From Natronorubrum halophilum (GTDB lineage: Archaea; Halobacteriota; Halobacteria; Halobacteriales; Natrialbaceae), in the NCBI RefSeq assembly GCF_003670115.1, contig NZ_QQTY01000003.1:620001-684000 (forward strand): 64,000 bases of DNA, written 5' to 3'. Below are positions 7,846 to 16,337 of the stretch, one piece after another. The notes beneath the pieces are model-generated. The model had not been told where the DNA came from and made no database searches. It saw only the letters and a program-made list of their open reading frames with translations. The position numbers were made by a program, and so were the translations under genes. How positions within the stretch are numbered: position 1 is the stretch's first letter; each line of letters opens with the position of its first letter.

Positions 7846-10023
7846 ATGAGTTCGAATACAGCAGATAGCGAGTACAATGCACGAAAGATTCACCAATCGC
7901 TAGGCGGCACGACAGCGTTCTTCCAGGGCTACACGATTGGCGAACTCATGCTGTTTCTCACAGTCGCGTTCGTCACCGTCATCGTAGCGACGTTCGTTCC
8001 ATCCGCGCTCACGATCCCGATCCTCGGATTCGGATGTATGTGCACGATTCTCCTCTTCTTGCTTCACAAGGTCAAGCCTGATTACCTCTGGCTCACCGAG
8101 TGGCTCGTCGCTCGATTCGGGTGGGCGATCAAAAACAAGGAGTACACGCATGGCGGGGAGGACAACAGCGAAGTCCGCTATTTGACCCGTCTCAATCGAG
8201 TGTACCCACACGCCATCGAACGAACTGACGGTGCACTTGTCGGAGCCATGAAAGTCGAGCCGGCGAATATGGCCCTCGAGGATGATGACGCCTGGGCGAA
8301 GGCCGTCAAGTCACTCTCGGAGTTCGTGAATTCGACTGTCGACTTCTCCGTGAAGATCTACATCACTAGCCGCGAGGTTGATCAAGACGACGTCGTTCGC
8401 GAACATCAAAATCGGCTTGGCGATGCTGACGTTCGCTCACGGCCAGTTCTGAAACGCCTTCTCGAAGAGTACGTCGCAGCTAATACTAACGAAAACGGAG
8501 ATTTGGACTCTGAGACGACCACGATCCGCGAGTACTATCTCATCACCGCGGTGACCGACAGCGACATCGAGCAGGTCGACGAAACCGGTGACAGCGTTCT
8601 AGCTTACCTTGCAGATGTACCAGCTCTTGGACGACTCTTCGGTCGCTTTCAATCTGAGGGGTTGAGTGAGTCCAGACGAGACCAGCTCAAAGAAGAGAAG
8701 CTAGAATCGCGACTCGCGCAACTCCGACGTGGTGGGTCGTCGCTCTATCGGTGTTCGATCAGCCCCGTCGACGCGTATGACCTCGCTCGAGTCACGAAGG
8801 AGTACTGGACGTGCCAGTCGCAAGATTACGCTGATATGACGAATGCGATTGGGACGTTCCCAGTCATCTCTCACGGCATCAGCGATGGTGTGCCAGCAAC
8901 GCCAGATCCAGAGGATGTCATTGGTTCGATGGACAACAGCAGTGACGAATCTGAGGACTGGGAGTACTCCCTCGAGGATCTCGATGAAGAAGACGACGCC
9001 TCATCAGTCTCTTCGGAGAATCGTCTTCCAGACGCGTCGACGATGCACCAGTCAGTTATCGCGCCGTCGACGATCGATTGGGAAACAACCTACGCCGTGA
9101 TCAACGACGAGACGTTCGTTCGCACGTTTTGGATCGAGCAGTTCCCCGAAGAACCGTCGGATGGACTCCTCGAGAGGCTCTTACTCGAGACCGATCTACA
9201 GACGGATCTCAGTATCCACCTCGACCCATTCGATAGCCAATCGGCTCAGGATATGATGGCAGATTGGATTTCGGACTTGAAGATCAACCAGCACGATTCG
9301 AACAGTCTCAAAGCAGAAGATCTGCAGGAAGATATCGACCAGGCGAAGTACATGCGCTCGCTCGTTCGAGCGAATAAAGCCTCGTTCTACCGAGGTGGTG
9401 TGTTCATTCGACTCGCAGCCGAGAGCCAGCAGGAACTCGAGAATCAGACGACCCGGTTACGGTCGATTATCAAGGACGCACCAGCTAACTGTACGCTCAA
9501 AGTCGCCAGTCGATGGCAGGAACGCGGGCTTGCGACCGTCTCGCCCCTAGGGAGGAACGAACTCGGTCGCGATCGCATGCCGACGCTGACCAATCAGGCC
9601 ATTGGCGCGATGTTTCCGTTCTCATCGAACTACCAGATGATGGACGACGGTATCGAGTACGGCTATCACGGACACAACGGCTCTCCAATCCGAATCAACC
9701 CGTGGGACCTCGAGACCGGGCATAGCGAACTCGTTGTCGGGATGCCTGGCGCTGGAAAGACGTTCGGTGGGATCATGCGCCACCTGCGGATGATGAAGCG
9801 TCGGAACGACACGATGCTCGTTCTTATCGATCCCGTTGGTGGCTTTCGAGGGATTGCCGACGCACTGAACGCCAAAACGATCACTGTCGGTGGCGACACG
9901 AAAATAAACCCACTCGACACGTCCGCAGCAATTGACGGCCGATCCGATCATCATTGTCGAGCAGTACGTCCCTATCGTCATCACGCCGACAGTCTTGCAT
10001 GCACTTGCACTCCAGGAAGTTGA
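7846..10023 (+). pseudogene. VirB4/TraC-like conjugation ATPase, C-terminally truncated
   Basis: The open frame encodes 725 residues. Two membrane helices near the N-terminus (about residues 25-70) precede a VirB4-like N-domain and an acidic insertion (about 365-395). The ATPase domain follows, with Walker A GMPGAGKT at residues 632-639 and DTMLVLIDPVGGFRGI shortly after. Homologous character ends after GGDTKINPLD near 9920; the rest of the frame (GRSDHHCRAVRPYRHH) is out-of-frame sequence. Walker B and the whole C-terminal half of the motor are missing, so the protein cannot be a working ATPase. A VirB4 motor would energise pilus assembly or DNA transfer. ATG 7846 was chosen just after the upstream stop at 7840. 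Confidence 0.75.
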
Positions 10024-10318
10024 CGAGGACGTCGAGTATTTCATGGACCGCTACGGTGCTGGCAAACTCGTCGCTGCGCTGCGAGGTGCAGGGCTGCACT
10101 TCGCAGGGAAGACGACCCAGCGGATAGTCGCGACCGATATCGACGTTCGCGACACCGAAGCGATGATGATCATCTACGCGCTCGAGCCAGCGCTGACTGT
10201 TGGCCGGACACATGATCCGTTCTTCGAGCATCTGTTTCCGGATGTCCACGATCAGATGGATCTTTCTTCCCTTGACGAGGGAGATGGGGCCTCAACAGAG
10301 GCAGATTCCCACGAGTGA
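9932..10318 (+). CDS. Open frame of unknown family joined to the broken VirB4-like gene
   Basis: A frame different from the VirB4-like one is protein-like from about 9911 (ADPIIIVEQYVPIVITPTVL, then MDRYGAGKLVAALRGAGLHF) to TGA at 10316-10318. The only start is TTG at 9932, and the sequence seems to begin in mid-protein, so this is probably the 3' part of another gene fused by deletion. It contains AGLHFAGKTTQRIVATDIDV, which looks like neither a Walker motif nor a known catalytic site. The same section, from MDRYGAGKL onward, recurs in a decayed copy at 35986-36116. I do not recognise the family. Confidence 0.45.
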   Translation: MTADPIIIVEQYVPIVITPTVLHALALQEVDEDVEYFMDRYGAGKLVAALRGAGLHFAGKTTQRIVATDIDVRDTEAMMIIYALEPALTVGRTHDPFFEHLFPDVHDQMDLSSLDEGDGASTEADSHE

Positions 10319-10359
10319 GGACGTTGGATGAGCGGGAGGGTTTTCTCACCGACAGTTAG

Positions 10360-10382
10360 TAGTACATAGAGACCATAGTACA
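10360..10382. promoter_or_regulatory. Repeated TAGTACA element at the vapB promoter
   Basis: Two copies of TAGTACA (10360-10366 and 10376-10382) sit 16 bases apart just before the vapB start at 10390. Together they form an imperfect GTAC-centred dyad. AbrB-type antitoxins usually autoregulate by binding such short repeats, so this is a candidate operator overlapping the TATA region. Confidence 0.4.
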
Positions 10383-10389
10383 ACATAAT

Positions 10390-10695
10390 ATGTCGAGTAG
10401 TACTCGAGACCCAGAGGTCGTACGCGTCTCGCAAAAGGGACAGGCAACGATCCCGAAGACGCTCCGAGAGAAGTTCGGGATCGACACCCCTGGTGAGGTG
10501 TTCATTTACGAGGAAGACGAGCGAATCATTGTCGAACCGGTTCCGTCGCTCGAAGAATTAGGCGGGATTCACGCCGATACTGACCGCGAGCGTGGCGACG
10601 TACTCGAGCGGGTTCGCGAACTGAAACACGAGGAACGGCAGCGTGAAGAGGCCCGTGCTGACCGAGTCCGACCAGCTGACTCGGAGGATGAATGA
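10390..10695 (+). CDS. vapB: AbrB/SpoVT-type antitoxin (VapB-like)
   Basis: A 101-residue protein with an N-terminal swapped-hairpin AbrB domain (residues ~9-50: VVRVSQKGQATIPKTLREKF, then GEVFIYEEDERIIVEPV), the DNA-binding part of this antitoxin class. The C-terminal half is a charged helix rich in Glu and Arg (RVRELKHEERQREEARADR), the expected toxin-wrapping segment. The stop overlaps the start of the PIN-domain gene by 4 bases (ATGA), the classic toxin-antitoxin arrangement. It is expected to neutralise the downstream toxin and repress its own promoter. Confidence 0.88.
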   Translation: MSSSTRDPEVVRVSQKGQATIPKTLREKFGIDTPGEVFIYEEDERIIVEPVPSLEELGGIHADTDRERGDVLERVRELKHEERQREEARADRVRPADSEDE

Positions 10696-11129
10696 GCGAC
10701 CGGTACGTCTTTGACACCGAAGCGATCATCGCATATCTCTACGACGAGCCAGGTCGGAGCGTCGTCGAAGAGTATCTTCGAGACGTTCGCGACGGGGCTG
10801 TCGAAGGGGTGCTGGCAGAAACCAACGCTGGTGAAGTACTCTATCTCGTTGCACGCTTCGAAGGAATTGGCGATAAACCCACGACAGACTCACTTCGGAC
10901 CGCCGATCGCGATCTCCGTGCGCTTGAGCGGTGGGGGATTCAAATCGAACGAGCTGACTGGCGGCTTGCCGCCGAGGTGAAGGCGGATGGTCACATTTCG
11001 TTCGCGGACGCCCATGGCGTTGCACTCGCCCACGAGAGGGATGCGACACTCATCGCCGGTGCTGATGACGACTTCGAGACGCTTTCGGTCGATGTCGACG
11101 TAGTCCGGTTTCGTGAGGATGGTGTATGA
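10692..11129 (+). CDS. vapC: PIN-domain ribonuclease toxin (VapC-like)
   Basis: A 145-residue PIN-domain protein. The first acidic metal ligand is Asp8 in YVFDTEAIIAYL. A second acidic residue lies in ETNAGEVLYL (about residues 43-52). A third cluster is in HISFADAHGVALAH, followed by LIAGADDDFETL. PIN toxins cleave RNA with Mg2+ or Mn2+ and are inhibited by the cognate antitoxin. All expected acidic positions appear intact, so the pair looks functional. A decayed copy of this gene lies at 36104-36451. Confidence 0.88.
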   Translation: MSDRYVFDTEAIIAYLYDEPGRSVVEEYLRDVRDGAVEGVLAETNAGEVLYLVARFEGIGDKPTTDSLRTADRDLRALERWGIQIERADWRLAAEVKADGHISFADAHGVALAHERDATLIAGADDDFETLSVDVDVVRFREDGV

Positions 11130-11171
11130 CTACTCAATCAAAGATCTCTTCGATCTAATCCAGTTTTTCGA

Positions 11172-12821
11172 CTACTCGCTGCGTGGATCTGTCTTGAGCG
11201 TTATTTCGATAATCTCACCAGGTTCGAGTTCCGCCGGATCCAGAAGGTGGAGAAAGTGGTCGCTTTCTCCCCCACTTAATACACGAGCCCTGACTGTCTC
11301 TTCGGAACACTCGAGTTTCGCGTCGATCGCATCGAGTCGAGCGAGGAGTTCTGCCTCAAGCGACTGTTCTTCAAATGATTCCGTTTCTGCAGGAAGCGTC
11401 TCAGTGTCAGATGCCACAGCGTCTGAGTCCGTCGACGTATACGGATCTACCGCAGTCCGTGCAAACGTTGCCTCGAGGGCGTCGAGGTTGACGCCTTCGG
11501 CCTCGAGATCGATCGATTCGCGTCGGTTGACATTCAACGTGGCATTAGCCTCGAGAGATTGTTCCTGTACCGCCTCCCAGTGGCGTCTACGAATCTGTCT
11601 CGCAGTCGCTTCTGCGATCCACCCGGGGGCGTTCCAGCGTCCATCTTCGTAGAGTCGGTGGACGTCCTGGTCGTTTGTTCCCCAGGTGAAACACCGATCG
11701 AAGCGGCGTTGAAACCGGTTGAGTGTATCGCCTCTTGCGTGTTTGATCACGACCTCGATCGGGGCGAGTGAGCAGACGACGTTGTCGATCGTCTCGAGTG
11801 TGGGATGGTTGCATAGCCGAACCGATCGCGTCGTACACTGAGTATTCGGGATGCCGTCACCGTTTCCCGTCGCGAGTTGGAGAAACAGCGCTCCTGGATC
11901 GTCGCCAATTGTTTCGAGAAGTCGATGGGAACTCTCGGTCGTCGGCGACTCTGGACCCGTAATCGTCACGCCACCGGCTTCGAGTACCTCCGCAGGTCGC
12001 TCGAACACTTCAACAGGTGTAACCGATGGCTCGCCGTATTCGAGTGCGTTGTACAGTTTGGCCGCCTGTCCGACGAGGGTGATCGGCAACTCGCGTTCGA
12101 GCGCCGTTGCAACGTGTGCGAGGAGCGTCGCGTAGTGGACGCCAGTGAGCGAGCTCGTTGCGATCACGACTCGTGAACCGGCGAACGTACGCTCGAGCAC
12201 CGTCTCGAGTGACTCGTTGAGCGCGGCCGTGTACGAATCGTCGCTCGAGACGTTCAACAACACACAGTCGATATCGAACGGGTACGCGGTCTCGAGCCCT
12301 GGAAACCCGGCGCACGGTCGCGTCGTGAAATCCCCGGTAACGAGCAGGTGTTGCTCGGCGCTGAGGGGGTCGTCGCTCGCGTTCTCGTCGCGAAATCTGA
12401 GTATGAATCCGGCAGCACCAGGCGTGTGTCCAGCTGCAATCGGTCGGACCTCGAGCGTGGGGAGAATCGACGTCCACTCGTCGATCGGGTCAAGAGCGTC
12501 AAGCGCAACCGAGATATCGCCGAGGTCGTTGTCCTTCTGGGCTTCAGGTAATGCCTGCTCGAGGATCGTCGCCGTTGCAGGTGAGGTGTAAATAGGGGCG
12601 CTGTGTTGTACGTTTCTCGCGAGTGTTCGGTAGTGATCGATATGTGCGTGAGTGAGCAAAATTGCGTTCAGGTACTCGTCGTCGCCGAGCATGGATTCGA
12701 CGTCGACACCGTCGCCAGCATCGACGAGAACACACGCACGCGTGCCATCCTCAGTGGTGAAGCGCAGGAGCGTCGACTCGTTGCCGCTGTGAACGTTCGC
12801 GTGTTGGTAGGAGACACGCAT
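11172..12821 (-). CDS. Metallo-beta-lactamase-fold hydrolase, 549 residues
   Basis: The MBL signature LLTHAHIDHY places metal ligands at His58, His60, Asp62 and His63. Further ligands are plausible in AAGHTPGAAGF and TGDF. The next part (about residues 185-340) resembles the second, beta-CASP-like half found in RNA/DNA-processing MBL enzymes (SRVVIATSSLTGVHYATLLA), though the late HVSGH-like motif is not obvious; FVIKHARGD-like sequence (VVIKHARGD) may be the remnant of that position. The C-terminal ~150 residues are acidic and contain a coiled-coil-like LEAELLARLDAIDAKLE section. The nuclease or hydrolase substrate is unknown. It is convergent with vapBC, 42 bases apart. ATG at 12821 fits the fold start. 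Confidence 0.75.
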   Translation of the reverse strand: MRVSYQHANVHSGNESTLLRFTTEDGTRACVLVDAGDGVDVESMLGDDEYLNAILLTHAHIDHYRTLARNVQHSAPIYTSPATATILEQALPEAQKDNDLGDISVALDALDPIDEWTSILPTLEVRPIAAGHTPGAAGFILRFRDENASDDPLSAEQHLLVTGDFTTRPCAGFPGLETAYPFDIDCVLLNVSSDDSYTAALNESLETVLERTFAGSRVVIATSSLTGVHYATLLAHVATALERELPITLVGQAAKLYNALEYGEPSVTPVEVFERPAEVLEAGGVTITGPESPTTESSHRLLETIGDDPGALFLQLATGNGDGIPNTQCTTRSVRLCNHPTLETIDNVVCSLAPIEVVIKHARGDTLNRFQRRFDRCFTWGTNDQDVHRLYEDGRWNAPGWIAEATARQIRRRHWEAVQEQSLEANATLNVNRRESIDLEAEGVNLDALEATFARTAVDPYTSTDSDAVASDTETLPAETESFEEQSLEAELLARLDAIDAKLECSEETVRARVLSGGESDHFLHLLDPAELEPGEIIEITLKTDPRSE

Positions 12822-13133
12822 ACGTTAGGGTAGCTTCTATTCAGTGTTGTATGAAGCCTAGCTTTTCCGTTGAACGAATCGGATATACGTGGTAGTCAAT
12901 CGTTCATGCTGTGAGGGTATCACAGACAGTTCGTATACATTCTCTGTGACTACCCGGCAAACAGTAAGTCCAGGTCAAGTAGATAACGAAGTGCCGACCG
13001 ATAGATCCAGGAAATAGCAGAAACTGCGTGCTGGATACAGAGGAGACATCCGGCAGACGGATTCGATTGAATAGTGACTATTTCGAGTACTCGGACGAAG
13101 ATTTGAGAACCTCGGAGACATCTACAGCGAGTT
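12822..13133. other. Intergenic spacer without a recognisable gene
   Basis: A 312-base stretch lies between the MBL gene start and the hydrolase stop. AT-rich sequence just upstream of the MBL start (12830-12845) may be its promoter. No ORF with coding character and no strong repeat was seen. Confidence 0.4.
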
Positions 13134-14027
13134 CTATGCGAGATGCTGGATCAGTTCTTCAGTCACTTCTTCACGCTCGTTATGGACCCAGTGTGACGCA
13201 TCGGGGAACATCCGGAGCTGCCCGTCGTTGCAGTATTCGACGCTCTCTTCGGCCATCGAGGGGCGGAGAGCGATGTCATCTTCGCCCCAGCAAATTAGCG
13301 TTGGCTGGGTAACAGTGTCCCGCGGAGGGCTGACTGACCGACGGAACCCCCGATACCAGTTAATCCTTGGCTCGATGCCGGTGTATTGCCAAGCCGTCTT
13401 GTAGCGCTTGATCGTTTCGCCGTCGAACGTACCTTCATTTGACGTGGTTTCGAGGGAATCGACCATATTGTCCATGTCGTTCCGACGTAAAAGCCATTCG
13501 GGGAGCGTAGGGATCTGGTAGAACCATACGTACCAGCTCCGGATGATCTGCTGGGGACTTGAGCGGAGGGTCTTTCTATAGACCGTCGGATGGGGGACGT
13601 TCAAGATTCCGAGGTGATTGACTATGGATGGGTGCCGAAGAGCGAGGTGCCAAGCGACAAAACCACCAAAGTCGTGCCCAACGACATGGGCTGACTCCTG
13701 TCCCTCGCCATGGATCAGCTCGCAGACGTCAGCTACGAGAGTCGAGAGCCGATAGGCATCGATACCGTCGGGAGCGTCGCTCAGATTACAACCCCGCTGA
13801 TCCGGAACGACCACACGGAAGCCGGCGTCAACGAGCGGGCCGATCTGGTCGCGCCAGCCGTACCAGAAATCGGGATGGCCGTGTAGGAGGACGACCAGTG
13901 GATCGTCGGGGTCGCCCACGGCCACGACGTGTAATTGCAAGTCGTTAATTTCGCGGTAGGAGGATTCGAGCCCGTGTACAGTAAGTAACGATGCATCTGT
14001 GTCCGGGGACGTTTCTGTGACTGCCAT
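13134..14027 (-). CDS. Alpha/beta hydrolase of the epoxide hydrolase/dehalogenase type
   Basis: A 297-residue alpha/beta hydrolase. The oxyanion-hole motif HGHPDFWYGW (about 50-59) and the nucleophile elbow VGHDFGG put an aspartate (Asp119) at the nucleophile position, as in epoxide hydrolases and haloacid/haloalkane dehalogenases rather than serine esterases. The late acid and histidine fit CWGEDDIALRP and DASHWVHNE. The family hydrolyses epoxides or carbon-halogen bonds through an Asp-ester intermediate. Start: ATG 14027, with TTG three bases earlier not needed. It diverges from a bat-type regulator starting at 14112, which probably controls it. The substrate is unknown. Confidence 0.85.
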   Translation of the reverse strand: MAVTETSPDTDASLLTVHGLESSYREINDLQLHVVAVGDPDDPLVVLLHGHPDFWYGWRDQIGPLVDAGFRVVVPDQRGCNLSDAPDGIDAYRLSTLVADVCELIHGEGQESAHVVGHDFGGFVAWHLALRHPSIVNHLGILNVPHPTVYRKTLRSSPQQIIRSWYVWFYQIPTLPEWLLRRNDMDNMVDSLETTSNEGTFDGETIKRYKTAWQYTGIEPRINWYRGFRRSVSPPRDTVTQPTLICWGEDDIALRPSMAEESVEYCNDGQLRMFPDASHWVHNEREEVTEELIQHLA

Positions 14028-14111
14028 CAACAGCGGTTGGGGCTCAAATCGTATTCCGTCGTTGTCGGATGTCCTAGTGCATTTAAAAGCGAGGCCGCCG
14101 CTGCACTAGCC

Positions 14112-14783
14112 ATGAAATACCTTCATCTGTCGCTGCAGTACGAGCGGGAGGTCCAGCATCCGATGCAGCAGCTCCTGACTGATTCTGAGACTCTTGAGCG
14201 CAGTTGGCTCATCACGTGGAACTTGCTGGGTGAGGGAAACATCATCCATACGTTATTTTATCTTATCGGCGATCGGGAACGATACAAACAACACATTGCT
14301 GGTGCCGAGGGGACGGTCGACTACAATATTACACCCGTTGACGACAGCTCTTTCTACGCATACGTTCAGGAGCGTGAAAAGGAGATCTTCAAGCGCTTCC
14401 GGACAGCATTCCAAAAGCCGTCAGTGGTTGTTGTGCCCCCACTCGCCTATCGACCCAACGGGAGGGTAGACTTCAACGTCGTCGGCAAGCCTGAAGATCT
14501 AGCAGGGATTCTTGATAGGTTGCCTGACGAAATCACTGCAGAGGTGTCTGAGATCGGCGAGTACGACGTTCGCCCAAGCGTCCCTGCTGCCGATCTCACA
14601 GCCCGGCAGCGTGAGGCGCTTCGAGCGGCGGTTGAGGTTGGGTTCTATGAATATCCCCGGACCGGGAGTGTCGCAGACGTAGCCGAGATTCTCGACTGTG
14701 CAACGAGCACTGCCTCGAACCATCTACAGAAGGCAGAAGCACGGCTTGTCAGACGATTTATCGGAAATAGACGGCCCCGTTGA
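14112..14783 (+). CDS. Bat-type (HTH_10) transcriptional regulator
   Basis: A 223-residue regulator starting MKYLHLSLQYE. The C-terminal ~55 residues form the bacterio-opsin-activator HTH typical of haloarchaea: LTARQREALRAAVEVGFYEY, then VADVAEILDCATSTASNHLQ and KAEARLVRRF. The N-terminal part is a sensor-like domain seen with such regulators. The ATG at 14112 is preferred over the in-frame ATG-less extension to 14037, since the MKYLxL start is family-like. It is divergent from the alpha/beta hydrolase with an 84-base spacer, suggesting local control of that gene. Confidence 0.82.
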   Translation: MKYLHLSLQYEREVQHPMQQLLTDSETLERSWLITWNLLGEGNIIHTLFYLIGDRERYKQHIAGAEGTVDYNITPVDDSSFYAYVQEREKEIFKRFRTAFQKPSVVVVPPLAYRPNGRVDFNVVGKPEDLAGILDRLPDEITAEVSEIGEYDVRPSVPAADLTARQREALRAAVEVGFYEYPRTGSVADVAEILDCATSTASNHLQKAEARLVRRFIGNRRPR

Positions 14784-14892
14784 AACCCTACGTCGGTGGC
14801 TAGCTCTGATGACCCTGTGAACTACCCCACCCTATACCGATACTCGGGCGTGAGCCTGCTGTAGTAGAGTGTATGAAAAACGAGCGGCGTTG

Positions 14893-14955
14893 ACGAGACG
14901 CAAAGCGTCTCGTTCGCACGCCAGAAATCGGAGATTTCTGGGGATGCTGTATCCC
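14893..14955. repeat. Three consecutive hairpins
   Basis: Three inverted repeats follow one another: a 9-bp stem with loop AAA (14893-14901 with 14905-14913), a 9-bp stem CCAGAAATC/GATTTCTGG with a 3-base loop (14921-14929 with 14933-14941), and GGGAT/ATCCC (14941-14945 with 14951-14955). They lie about 110-170 bases after the bat-type gene and could act in termination or RNA folding. Confidence 0.75.
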
Positions 14956-15305
14956 CTCCCTGCTCGCGTCTTCGACGTTCGCTGAGGAAGGGGGCTTAGC
15001 GCCTCAATTCAGCTAAAGCAAGCGTGGCAGCTCATTTTTCAGACGTCTCGGCGGCGGGTCAAGTGGTGGCGACCGCACTCGATAACGAGCGGTGAAAGCC
15101 CTCGGCCGCTCGACGTCCCGCAACCACGCTACGCTCCTCATACCTGCGGTGCTTGCGGGGTCGGGGGACGGCCTCGCCCTTTCTGAGTCCGCCAGGACGG
15201 TGGCTGCTTTGCCAAGCGCTGTAGCCGGATAACCAGAGGTACTAAACGGCCCGCCCCGCTCGCCGCTGCCGCCCTCCGCGTCGCTCACGGCTTCGCCGTT
15301 CGCTT

Positions 15306-15332
15306 CGAGGCGCTCCCTACGGTCGCGCCTCG
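15306..15332. repeat. 8-bp inverted repeat
   Basis: CGAGGCGC (15306-15313) and its perfect complement GCGCCTCG (15325-15332) are separated by 11 bases, forming a GC-only stem in the non-coding block. Confidence 0.6.
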
Positions 15333-15546
15333 CTTCGCTCGCGACCGACCATTCCGGGCGGGCTTCCGCTCCAGTGGGTGCGGTTCCTGCCGGGCATCTG
15401 GTTTCGGCGCCAGCACCAAGCGCGCTTTCGGTTGCGTCTCACTCGCTCCAGTGGTCGCTCGCTCGACGGACGCGAAACCGGCTTGTGTGCTGGCCGCTCG
15501 CTCTGGGCGGATCGATGCGCGGTGCTGGTTGAGTCTTCTCCATAGA

Positions 15547-15597
15547 CGCTCTCGCTCGCGCCTTCGCTCGCGTCCCTGTGGGGCGCGAGCGAGAGCG
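15547..15597. repeat. Perfect 16-bp inverted repeat
   Basis: CGCTCTCGCTCGCGCC (15547-15562) pairs perfectly with GGCGCGAGCGAGAGCG (15582-15597) around a 19-base loop. It lies 96 bases before the start of the OB-fold-type gene. As DNA it could form a cruciform, as RNA a very stable hairpin. Confidence 0.8.
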
Positions 15598-15692
15598 CGC
15601 GATGGTTGAGTTGGTTGTTGTGGACAGCCACGGCTGGAGAGTCGTGATGTCGGAAGAAGACGCCGAGTGAGCGCCTTCGGATTTGAAACCCA

Positions 15693-16337
15693 ATGTCTAG
15701 TAACAGCGCTAGCGGCAAGGTCGTTTCGGTGGATGAACAGGCATACGAACAGGAGCAGGCTCGAGACGAACACGAGGATGTCGTCGACGAGACGCCGACG
15801 TTCCAGGCGACGGTCGAGATGGAGATCCAGGCGAAGGTGGATGCGAACCACTCTGACGGAATCGTCGATACGAGCGACGATCGGATCTACGGCGCGACCC
15901 TAGCCCAGGAAGAGCGCATTCGGGCTCGAGAGGAAGAACTCGAACGCATCAGTGCCCAGGCCGAGTGCAGTCAGCAGCAGGGACGAGCGAAACGAGCGCG
16001 AGAGATCGCTGCAAAGCAGAGCGAAGAGCGGCGGGAGCGGTTCCAGAAGCGGGCAGCAAGTGTGGACCCGATGGCAGATTCGGAGCGGCCGGATCCTCGA
16101 ACAGAACTCACACGAGAGGAGCTGGCAGCCGTGAACGAGCAGTCGATGCGGTTGGCCAAGCAGCTCGATGGCTGGTCTCGAGCGGCGATTAGTCGGCGGT
16201 TGAGTGAAGCTGTCGTCGGTGGCCAAGACCTGACAAGTGCGGTCGTCAACGTATTCGAGGAATTGCAGACGGCACCCGGACACGTCATCCCGATCGCGAA
16301 ACTCGAGGAGGTCTCTCCGAAAGAAGGACGTATCGAA
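15693..16337 (+). pseudogene. Haloarchaeal OB-fold-type DNA-binding protein, truncated by an IS6 relic
   Basis: The N-terminal ~215 residues match what I know of a plasmid-associated haloarchaeal family: the start MSSNSASGKVVSVDE, the QATVEMEIQAKVDANHSDGI block, a long charged coiled coil (about residues 70-140), and LSEAVVGGQDLTSAVVNVFE. In intact relatives, as I recall them, an OB-fold (RPA-like) domain follows a PIxKLEEVS linker. Here the frame passes PIAKLEEVSPKEGRIE and then enters the IS6 relic at about 16337, so the OB domain is lost. The read-through frame stops at 16478. It was probably a single-strand DNA-binding or plasmid-maintenance protein. Confidence 0.7.

Larger units (their letters stand above)
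14880..15692. other. Structured GC-rich non-coding block upstream of the OB-fold-type gene
   Basis: About 800 bases hold no convincing gene on either strand: overlapping ORFs exist in several frames but all have biased Arg/Ser/Pro composition typical of GC-rich shadow frames. The block is instead rich in hairpins (see the separate entries) and short CGCTTCGCTCGC-like runs. It ends at the start of the OB-fold-type gene at 15693. It may carry a non-coding RNA, a long leader or a replication-related structure; none of these is shown by sequence alone. Confidence 0.5.

Noticed and set aside
10151-10726. Transposon-type duplication as source of the 36-kb copy
   Set aside because: No terminal repeats or transposase flank either copy; shared 14-base repeats at the switch point explain it better.
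15013-15851. Several overlapping minus-strand ORFs in the GC-rich block
   Set aside because: Arg/Ser/Pro-heavy composition, no family motifs, and open in several frames at once, as expected for non-coding GC-rich DNA.
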